Made by a program: the position numbers and the translations under genes
Source: Trichoplusia ni
Taxonomy: Eukaryota > Arthropoda > Insecta > Lepidoptera > Noctuidae
Reading direction: 5' to 3'
Length of the DNA stretch: 64,000 nucleotides
Assembly (NCBI RefSeq): GCF_003590095.1
Contig: NC_039482.1
Coordinates: forward strand, 12,851,657 to 12,915,656
The notes under the pieces: model-generated
What the model was told of the DNA's origin: nothing
The model's input: the letters and a program-made list of their open reading frames with translations, nothing else
The model's database searches: none
In this document: one piece after another, positions 46,501-58,500 of the stretch
How positions within the stretch are numbered: position 1 is the stretch's first letter
Layout of the letters: each line of letters starts with the position of its first letter

Positions 46501-49500
46501 TGTTAAACGGTGCGCGACCGACTCGCAACTCCCTTGATAGTAATTGTAATTTATGGCGCAGTTCAATTTAGCAAAAGTGCGGATTAATGAAATTGGATTA
46601 TTATGTCTTTAAGAAAAGGACTTGTTGATATCGCTTCAAATATATCGATGAAAAATATCAGTAAAAGTGTGTAGGTTTGTATTCTTGTTAACAAATTGAC
46701 GGCAAGGTTAGAAAATCTGTCCTCAGCGGCAATAAAGTGGCACGAAAGGGTTCATAATATTGCTAAGCCCAAAAATGCAATTTAGAACAAAAATATGGCC
46801 ACGTTAGGCACTCCATATGGTTTTCAAGTGACCAAGCCAAGTGTGGGTGGCTGGAACATTACACCGACAGACGTATATGGTTACCTCAACTTGCTGTCTA
46901 TATCAACCGTATGTTAGGTATAACAATTTTGTTTTAATATATTATATGACATCATATTACCTGCAATTTATTCCGATTGTACTTTTTGTTGTATTTATTT
47001 TGTATGGCAACTCTGTTTCGTTTAGTTATGATAATTTCTTCTTTTATGATGTTTTACGATTGCGTATATTGTTATAAAAAATAACGTATGTCCACATAAG
47101 GGAACCTGAGCATTTGATCTCATAATAAAGTCTCTTTCTGGCACAAAAATAACCAAAATCAAATTACGTGGCAACCCAGCACTTATTGTAGTGACACTTG
47201 GTACTGGTGCCTAGCGAGGTAGCGAAAAAACAGTACTTATTACGTGGATTATCAAAACAAGTAAAAAACTGAAAGTAAATTGAATAACCACTTCTTTTGT
47301 CACGAATCTCAGCCACAACTGTTTATAATTATCTTGGAAAGGTAATTTCTTGTCAACCTCTGGTTTTCTATCTTTCCTGTACATCCAGCATTCAAAACCA
47401 CTATTCTTATTTTTATGACGGTAGACAGAATTATTTTACTTATTGTCACCTACATTTATCAAAGAAAAACTAAATCCCAGTAATAATGGATAATAATTGA
47501 TTGCAGTGCTATTATTTTATGGCACAAATTGTTACGTTGCTATGTACGACTATCAGAAAGGTGTTCGTTAAATCGTTACTGACCATAATTGATTTCTAAT
47601 ATTTATTGTCTGTGCCTAATTCCTTTAGAATGTTACTTTGTTTCACTTGCGTCCTTATCTTTTCATTTTTGGCCGACTTTTAAATAGAAGAGGTTCTCAA
47701 TTTGGCTGTTGTTTTATTTTTTACATAAAGTATTAAATCTTTTGTTACGGTAACAACTCCAATGATGATTTGTTGTAACATTTAATGTGATATTTAAGAA
47801 TGCATTGCTCAGTAAAAACGTGATCCGTTTTCTGTTGCGTAATCGTCTAGATATTTACCAACTTGTTACACTTTTGCTTACGCGAAGCTTACTAACTAAT
47901 AATAAATGGTCGGCAACAAAAAATGCTATTAAATGTACCAATCAAAAGTCAATAATCTAAACTTATTGTCTTTTTGCTGGCTACCGCCTAATAGACGGTA
48001 ATGACAATGATTCGGTCAGAATTTCATATCTGGACGTAATTATAGGTTGTCTGGTGCAGACACACGATTTGGTTTTGTTATTTTCTTACCGGTACCGGTA
48101 ATTGAAACTAGGCTTAACGGTCCTACTGTTTTCTAATTTAATATCAATCTCAAGTCTCAATTTATTAAAAATAGGACTTTTATAAGCTAAAATGGTGGGT
48201 TGACTAGTAATACTTTGCTAACGTTGATATACCCACTTGTTTGTCGTTTGCGTCCGTTTCAGTAAAAACACGCTGTATCGGTAATACCAACTTTGCAATT
48301 CAATTAAAGTACTGCTAGAATACCTACCTTTAGATCCGATAAAATCTACGTCTATCCAACTCCCACTTCATGAATATTCTATTAAAAGAAAGAGATATCG
48401 ATAGTTGTTGTCTAGACTGATCGCTTTGAATTTATTAAGCGTATCCGCGTTGTCTGAAATGCTATCCAAAAATGTAATCTGTAGGAAACCTGATGCGAAC
48501 CACAAATTACCTTTAATTCGCGTCTATTTTCTTGAGTTTAATCGTTCTAGAGATGCAGCATAAAATTTCCTCTTACGGCGTAATAATATCAAGTTTATAG
48601 CATTTAAAACCTTCGTAGCTTATACCGCTTAATTATCAGCCACGGACTAATTAGTGTACAAGGTTAATGGCCCTTCATTACTTCTCACGTAATTAAAACT
48701 CTTTTTGTTTTCTAGCAAAATTAAAAAATGCGACTAAATCATGGCACCATGAACAATAGTGGCTTATTTATAATTCATATACCTTCGCGGTTGGCTACCT
48801 GGACGCTATTGTGGGTGTATGATGGAGAGAAAGTTTACAATTCATTGTTTAACGAGACAAACGTGGTATTAAGTAACCGAGTATTTAATTAGCGTTTTAT
48901 TTAGAAAAGGACCGCCTCGTTGTGTTCTTGATGCGATGAACAAGCTTCAATCTTTTCATTGCTGTTGTCTTTTCGTCGAAGAGTAGCGGCTTATGAGCGC
49001 GTAGAAATGATATTTAGAAACACTAATTTGTACGTGGAATTTTCATGTTACTGATCATTTCTAAAATTGCTTAAAACAATGATTTTATAATATAATATCG
49101 TTACAAATAGATGTTTTTTTTATTCCCTGCGTAAATGGATTGTATTCATGGCACGTGTTGTCAGATCAATACGAGTGTAGAATTTGTTTTATTTCGTCCT
49201 TCTTAAGGACAAGGTGCACTCGCTCAAGCGAGTACTGAGCACGTGCTGCAGGATACGGGAACACAATAAACACGTGTTTATTGTTTGGGATTCTTATCGT
49301 GATTGTTTGAGATTTGGGAACTTGTAGGTCGTAGGGTAGTTCGTAATTAAAGGGAAATTCAAATCTTTAAATAATTATTTCGACTTGCGTTAACGATTTT
49401 TATTTTTAGCCTCTTGTGCACTTGGGGATTTTAAAGACGTTTAAATAACCATTAAGTAAGATTTGCTAAAGTGTTATTTACGCTATGGAAATATGCAGTA

Positions 49501-52500
49501 ATAAAAAACAGCGTTTTATTTTTCTTCTACGAACATTACTAGCAAATCCAGTAACTGGCAATTTTTTTACAAGACATGAGGCATCCAAACCGCCTAATAA
49601 TAATATCCTTTCGGCATAAAAGTAATCCAAGGGTGGAGAGTATAATACAAACAATTTTTAAAAGTTAAACAATTCCATTGCGAGTGAGCAAACCTTTTTT
49701 ATAACGTTCAACGTTTTCAGTCCTAATTAAAACGTTTTTTGCTCATCCAAGCTTAATATCAACGTGCTATATGATATGATTATGGAATAAATGGGTCTAG
49801 GGTTTGGTACACGAACCGTGAAGTTTACGTGTGTGGACTGGTCCTAGTTAGGGCTGTCTCAAAGGGTTAACGAGCTTACCTAAAGACGGTAAACTTTTTG
49901 TTTCAATACCAAGTCTCTTTCAAAGATTTAATGCGTGCCTTTCACAATTCTTTATTGAAAACTCTGAATAGCTCAACTACTTTGCTTGCACTTATGGTAC
50001 CGTTTGCATACTTGATTTTTGCAAAAAGGTGTTCCTTTACCTCTTGAATATTGTAAGGAAATAGGATGCTGTCATTGATGACTCATTCATGCACTATAGC
50101 GGTCTTTAAACTCGACATTAACGTAGATTTATGTGTCTAATTTACCTCAAATGCCCACGCAAATAATATTTAGTGTATAGTGTGTATACTTAAATACTTA
50201 GGTCATAATATTGAGATATTCATATTTTATTTCGACTGCAGCTTGCCAGTCTGTTAAATACCATCTTTATTTAAGCTAACAGAAAACGATGATATTATTA
50301 GAAACTTGGTTTTCGAGAAGGGTCTTGGATAAATCGATGACTCATCAGACTAAACTTAAAAAGATATGAGGGGTAATCTATTCTTAGTTTAACAGAAGCT
50401 TAGCTAGCAGCCCTAATTCTATCGCGTGCCAGAGCAATGAGAGGTAAGGGCATTCACACTCAGGCGTATGATAGTTCATTAACATGCATTAGTTAGGGCA
50501 TTAAAATCACTCGGGCAAGACCATTACGCAATTCTTGCTCAACCATCGCCGAGATTAACAAGTGGGAACTTTTTAGTTTGAAACAATCGTACCTACGCCA
50601 TTTTCTTTTTTATCTAACAATTTTTTCGTCCAACGTTGTCGGAATATTGATACTCCTTGTTTGATTACACTTTTTTATCCTCTGTAAACGTATGCGAATG
50701 TAGATGTGAAAATTAACGTTAAGTTAATTCATTCAAATATTCCGATACGTTAAGAATAATGTTTGTTTATTTTAGCTTTAAATTTTGGACTTTGAATTTC
50801 TCATTTTCCATTTAAATTGTTTTTATACTATTAAACATTATTAAGTACCTTAAAGATTCTTTCGTCGAACATGATATTTATCCGAGCAGGTAAATAACTT
50901 TCTAGAAGATTTCAATCTTAACGAGCCTTTATGGAAACTATGAACAACACGAGTTCTGATTCACCCCTGCAATTATTAATAACATTTCTAATTAATAAAG
51001 CCCCCAACAGGAATTGCATGTCCCTCGCACAGATTTTTTCCATACCATCGCGACTGAAGCGTGAACCAAGACCTATGATAAAAAGGGACGATGCCCTTAT
51101 CTATAAATAAAGCGAAGCCTCACCTAGCTCTACCGATGACTTCTCATCCGAGATGGATTATGTCGGCGTGTATTTTTGCCTACTGTTGCCAATAGCGTGA
51201 GGTCCCAACCGTGACGGTAGCGTTTTGGTCATTTGAGCGTCTTTAATCAGCGCCAGCCCGTCATGCTTCAAGTACAATCATACGATACTGTATCATTCGT
51301 ACTGGTTAAATTGCTTCTGATTTAACTAAATGCCTTGTAAATTAAACAGCGAAGAAAACTTACGCGAATAGAGAAAGATTTCAATCGAGCCTTGTATTTT
51401 TGCTTTCACAATGAAAATAGAATTGGCAATATCTTATACTGGAATCGTGGGTGAATTCAACACTCCCTACTGTTCCCGCTGTTCGTTTGACAAACATAGT
51501 TCCGATAACAATGCACACATTTCCGTGTACAGTTCCACTGATCGTTGGTCTAATCGCCTCGTGCCTGACTTTAAACAAAGGTCTGAACTCCACCACCACT
51601 TCTCCTAAGCCATAGCTCAATTTTGTATTCGCAATTTGCGCAATACAAACTCACTTACGCTTAATCGACGTTGACTTGGGAAACTTGTATAGCAAAGAAC
51701 CATTGAATTGTAGCTATACGTCATTCATTTTATTTACACTAATAGTTACGTTGTCTCTTATTGACTAATGAATAATAGTTGAGTTTATGCAAACGTGAAT
51801 ATTACTCAGACTTGGTATGTTAGGTGTGACATTCAAACATACAGGGTGTTATTGTTTGAAAAGGTTGTTTTTATGTAAGCAAGCTGCACATTCTTAAGCT
51901 TTTTAGTCAAACAAACACAAATTAGCAGTCGAGACGGATGTAGCAACGATATCCTCCGATTAGTATGGTAATTAAGGGTCCATTATACCAATCACAGGAA
52001 CCCGGGGTCAAAAGTCATTCGAGTCAATTATAGGTAGTTAATTTTCGTCGCAAGCCGTATACTTCGTTTGATAGTTTAAGAAATTATTGGCGTTTAACAC
52101 GTTTTGAATCATTGTTCGCGATGTACAGTTCATTGGGCATTGCTTCTTAGAGCCTACTTACAGATACTGTCAGTATTTTATGTTAAGCGTTAGGTGCAAG
52201 TTTTATGACAAATACTGCTTAAACGTGGTTATTATTAGGTACAAAGTCCCGTAACATGTTTCACGTCTCTGCTTTCACAAGTATATGACGCTTGTCTGTA
52301 GCATCTCTCGGTGAAAATTTATGTTTTATCTAGGCTACTAAAGAAGTATTTGTATGTAAAGTTTATAACGGGAAACATTGCCTTCCTACTTTCTGTTTTA
52401 TTAGGAAAAATTTCAATAAAAATCTTTTTAAATAAAACTTTTAATAATAAGTACTAGATATGTCAAGGTAAAATCTACTTTAGGCAAACGCGATTGTTTA

Positions 52501-55500
52501 ATTACTTTTTAATCAGCATAATCGTCAATTAATAAAATATCTTTAACGCATTTTAGGTATGCCTGACCTCTGTTAACTATGTTTACATTATAATAATTGT
52601 CGTGTTTTCCCGAATATGACTTTAATGTTATCCATAACCAATATAATGCACCCAGTGATAGCATCTGCAAATATAACTTTAGATAAGTATTCTTTAAACA
52701 CATTAACAGGAATACAAAATGTTGTTCAAATTTTGTTCAGTCTATATTATTTAACCCACGTGCGGTTTTCCATTTGGAATGTCTAATTCTCCACTCCCAT
52801 CTTTTCTCCCATCAATTCTCCAATCCTAATTCTCCACTCCCATCTTTTTTTTTAAACAATTTGCTGTTCGTTTCTATTCTTTCAAGACTCATTTGAACGT
52901 CGTAATTTACATGTATCCACCGCTTCTCCGGAACTTTCTAGACTTTCCCTCATTGCGAAAATAGTCATAAAATACTGAATCATGTAGTCTTGACCCACGT
53001 GTTTCTCGTGTGCACATCCCCTTAAGCAATGTCCCACTAACATCAGGACAAATTACTTGACTTCTGATAAGAGTCCTTATCGCATTGTTATGTGCTTGAA
53101 ACTGCATATCAGCCTCCCAAATTGGAATTATTTTTAGTATCACAGATTTCGACGCCATTTATCCAAATGTTAATTGCAGTGTTATCATATATAAACATTA
53201 TTTACTTATTTCTGAGTCTTTATATGCCTATTAAAGAGCAAAAAATATATTCCGTAAAATATTTTTACGTTGTAATTTTAATCGGACAGAACTTAAGTCG
53301 TCTAAACAGTACATAATGATGAATCACAAATATATTTTATGAGGATTATTTAAATTTACATTGTATATGCAAAACACCTTATTGTTAGCTTGCAACGATA
53401 CGTATAAAAGCTTAGTGTCATTCCAAAAAAATATTCCTCCACGCCAAAGGCGCCGCTTTGAAATTAAAACAAAGTCCAATCAAAAGCTACGCATTCGAAT
53501 AATTTCGACGAGATTTAATTAAGCGCCAGACCCAAATATCGTTAACGGCAAATAATCGTACATAAAGCGATGGAGATCATACTTGCACCTGTGTAAACTT
53601 TACACGATCCTGTCACTTTTGGGTGGGCGAATGCATATTTGCAAATTTTGTAACCATCAAATTAGCACTTCGGCCACATCAAGGCACGTACAGTTCCATA
53701 TTTATCGTAAATCTTTGTCGCTGCATTTAGACGAAAATGTATAAATCTCGATTGATCGTTTCGTGTTTTGATGACGCTAATGCTTTTAGCTTATCTTTAA
53801 TGTTTAGTGATGATTTATGACGATATCCAGACTAATGAAATGTCATTTTTATTGCACTGGCTTGTAGGTGAGTCGCTAAAATAATTCTCTTATTTCAAAT
53901 GTTATGACTGCAGCTTTTTATTGATACTTCTGTCTAGATTTAATAGGAGGCTGACATTTTAGACAGGTCCGTAAGCAAGGTGCATGACACGCGCTTCGTT
54001 TTGTACTCCTACATCATATTTTAAGAATGACCAGCCTTCAACTCGGTCAGCTGAATGTCGTGATGTCATCAAGCTGCTATTTAATATTTGTTTTGTTGCA
54101 TAATTTTCGCGGTTTGACGTGATTTTACTACAACTGTGATGATTTTGTTCTAAATTTGTAGTTTTGCTTTTGAAAAGCAACATGTTTTGTCATGTTTATA
54201 TCTTGAATCAGCTGACCGTGATTCAGAGCTCGTGATCGTATTCCATAGTTGGACTTCCAGTATTCCAAATGTATTAGTTATTCCGAGAAGTTCATTGTAC
54301 CGATCAACTGAGTCAACTACCTTTACATTTTTCCCTTTGCATGTTAAAGGACATATATATTGCGACAAAGTTACTAAAGTGTCCAATATTTTGACTTGAA
54401 ATCACGTTAAGAATACACGGACATTTGTTACAATCTTGATGTTCTCGTTTTATTTTTCCAGATACAAATTTTATTTCTTTTCAATCGATAAGTTGATTGT
54501 AGCCATCCTAAAATTTTGTTCGTGCCACTCTTTTAATGATTTTGTGGCAAATGATATCATCAGTTTGCACCTCCACTAAAAACCATTGTCTGATTTCATG
54601 TATTGACGACAATCTTAAAAATATCCTTTTTTGTATACTGACGGGTCTAGACATGTTTAATGCCCACCCCGCTGTCAGAGATCAGCTGTGTTGCTGTATT
54701 AGGTATCTGCTAAGACGACAAATACACATTGTTCAACATTCATCATTCACGTCATCAACATGAGGATTTAGACAAGTTTTTTTTGCCATATTTTATAGAC
54801 TTGTCCGTCGGTGCCTAACCCTATCACGGATTTCGATGCAAGTTTTTAGACGATGATTCAATAAAATATTGATTGATGCATGTTTTGATTCTAAAGTCAA
54901 TGGATTTTTAATTTATGCATGATAATTGCTCATATTAGGTGGTTTTACACAATAAATTAATCGTATAGCAACAGACATTTAAGATTAAGTTATTATAGAT
55001 ACTTATTTAGATGTTCGAAATCTTTCTAGTGAGTTGAATGATTTTATGCCTGCCCGGCTGTACCGAGTACCGAGTAACTGTTCGTTCGGAGATTTCTATA
55101 GCCACTTAGACAAGTACAATTTGAAAGTAGGTTGGTGAAATGACGCTGTTGGGAAAAGCACTGAAGCGTTTATTACATTGTAACACTATTACAGCACGTT
55201 GTGTAACGAGCGCACAATTCACCGGCAAAATGTATGCCGGTCGCCGTATATCAAGCAGTGTGTGCTTGAATGTGCACTGTGTTTAGTTTAGCGGTACTCT
55301 AATGAAGGCTCGGTTCCTGACGACATTCTAAATCCTGCACTGTTCCACCCGTCTGCGACCTGTTACGAAAGTAAACACAGCGTATTACATTGTTTGCCCA
55401 CTTACGCCAATAGTTATGGCCTCATTGAGGTGCCTGCTGCCAGCCGTGCTTACTTTGCCTCGGGAAACATACAGCCAGCCACAAAAAAAATATAATGAAC

Positions 55501-58500
55501 AGAAGCTCAAATAAGCAGGCAACATTTGAGGTGTGATGACTGGATAATCGACCATGGTTTCCAATGACACATAGCAACTAATAACAAATGATTATCTGTA
55601 CAAATATTGTCAGCAGTAGGTATTTTTTTCTACTTTTTATGCTTCGATCTTGAATTATTATTGCAAGATTCTAAGCACGTACTTACCTGCGATAGTAATA
55701 GATCTAGTCGACGTCCATGTATTTTCTAACATTGTCACTTGGCATTATTTAAGACTTAAATCCGGATGATTAATGTTGTAGACATTAGCATGCATTGTTG
55801 TTTCTGTGTATGTAATTGCTACAGTTTTTTTGTATTGTCACCGCTCTTGACACCTGAGATGGAGCATAAATCAGTTGTCAGGTTTTGAATTTGGGTCGAT
55901 GGCATACAAGTCTTGGTGATCAATTGACGTCTTCGAGATTTGTCTGTCTGACATCATCATCCATAGTTAAAGTCGGATGATCTCTGACATGTTTAAGCTT
56001 GAGCACGTCTAAGATTATACGAAGATTTATATAAATTTAATATCTGCCATTGCGGTTTTTTACCATCTTAAAATATTGACTTTTTAAGATCATTATAATC
56101 GCTGTTGGTAATGAAATGGTCGGCAAAAACGTCAACTTATTCTATTCGTATTAGGTAAAAATTGAACAAAAAATGTTTTGCATGCAAAAAGCAGAATTGC
56201 TCACGACCCTAGCTATGTGCTAAGTAATGAACCACGTTTTTGGTTCAATGCACTCACGAATCTTTATTTTACTGAATATCAAATGCCGTAATTATCAATT
56301 CATTTGTATTTAAACTCATTATTTGCATCGTGTGCACGATTTGGACTAAATAAGTATCTAGGAATGATTGCCGCTATAATTCTAGGTCTAGCGCTTATTG
56401 CATTACGAATGCAGGAACCTATTTATTAATAACATTATGTATCCCACATACAATTTGAAGCGGTGCTCGTGGGTGGGTGCTCCTCTATAATATCTGAGTC
56501 ATTGGTTATACAGACAATTGCGTGCAGTTCAACGCACCGCATTTAGGTTCACAACTAATTTTCCGTTTTCCACGTTGCGTCAGGTGACGCTACCGTTCGA
56601 GTTAACTTCACGGCCATAGTTGAGAGAGAACGGTCGTCGGCACCGGTGGCGAACTCTGCCTATTTATTTAAGGAAACTTTTCGCATTTTATTTCCATGAA
56701 CTCATTTAATGATGAGCAATATTGCACGCACGTTTAAAATGCAAATTCGATTCAAACGCGAGCATAGAAAATCGTGAATTACATACTAGTTTGTTCATCG
56801 CTTTGAATGAAAAAATAACTACATCAATTCTGAAATGCATTTTAAAACAAACTTATCTCTTTGTACGGTGCATCTTTATCACAAAAATGCACGACTCCAT
56901 GAGTCAACCTTCTTTCAATAATGCTTTAAGGCGTATGGCATAATATAGTAAAACAATTGTTGGCCGGGTCACCCGATAAAGTAGAAAGAACCGATAACCG
57001 GTGCATTATGAAAGTACAAACACCGCTACTGTACGATAAATTTTCAATAGAACGTTGTTTGTGGCCCTAATAGACGCTGATAATGTTTCTAAGGTTAAGG
57101 AACTTGTCACTATCTGGTTGTGAAAGCGCAGCGGCGCAGATGCATTAGAGCTGCTTGCGATGCGATCGCTGCGTTGAATCCCGTTATTGACCTGACTTTA
57201 CTAGGTACTAGAGTCGGGTACTTGCATGCGCGCTACGAGTCTAGAATGCTCTCAAGATATGAACCAGCGCTCTCAAGGTGAAGCCAATTGCATTTGCAAA
57301 CGACGTCCTCCCGAGATATAGGGTATTGCAGCTTTTATTTATCGTTCCGTTAGAACGTTTTATTGAAGCTGTTGGAGTTTGTTCGTCAGTCCGTCAGCGA
57401 GGGAACTGAAAACTATTTCTAAATATTTGTAATAATACAGTAGGTACGTGTGTCACTTTAGTCGGAATTATTCGTTGTGATTGCGTAACATATAATTCCT
57501 ATAATGACGCCAACACTCGAACATGCTTTACTTATAGAAAACGTGCTTTGTGGTTTTTTCCTTTACTTCTAGGTCCTTTTACGTATGACTTAAGACTTAA
57601 ATAAATGTTTTATTTTTCGTAAAAATAATTTCAATTAAAGGTATGAAAGAAATTGAAATTTAAAAAATCCTCTTTAATAACTTACTTTTCGTCTGTATTA
57701 TTGATTTTCACAGGAAAGTGCTAATTTATTTTCTCAAATAAGAAATCTTCATTCATAGGTGTAAAATAATTGTAGCCTTTCTAGATTTTTGCCGGCCTTC
57801 AATCGTACTACGCTAGTATACCTGCACGGTGTTATCGCTGCATCTAGGCCATGTTATCGGCTTTTATTAAGCACTACACAACACGACTATCGTAATTAGT
57901 CGTTAGTTACGCACTGAATAAGACGGAGGTGGAACGAATCTCGATCATTTGTTAACCAAATAGGTTTTTTGGACTGCCGGTCGTCGGCATAATGAGCTTA
58001 CCGCGAGAGGACATTGAAATAAAGATGTTTAGAAAAATGACGACACGTGGAAATTTTACTCTGAAAACGAAACATTATATTTTCAACTTAAATGTTAAGA
58101 ACCCAAAGATTCTAATGCAGTAAAAGCCTTGCAATATTTCTGAATTCCTCGCAGGTGTTTAAATAGTTCACAGTATTTCCATTTCACGTGCTTCGAGTCC
58201 CATACGCACATGGTTTTATTCATATTGTTCGTGTGACCTATTTCGCTGAGTCAAGTGTTGTCGCATCGGCACTCACTATTTCGCATACCAAGATAACTGG
58301 GCATTGGTTTTTGTATCAGGATTTCTTTTCAACCTGCTACCGGTTCCTGATAACATATATTCTGGAGTGCATGACACACTTTTTGTGAATTTCGATAACG
58401 ATAACTGCTATCTGCGACTTACCTTCGTTGCAACTATTTAAAGTTTTAATTTTTATTGGAAATTCTTTAACCTGACTAACTTCAGCTTTATTACTATTCC

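Noticed and set aside
51381..51620. 79-codon minus-strand frame in the long intron
   Set aside because: No recognised motif and no splice context; a plus-strand frame overlaps it, as expected for chance openings.
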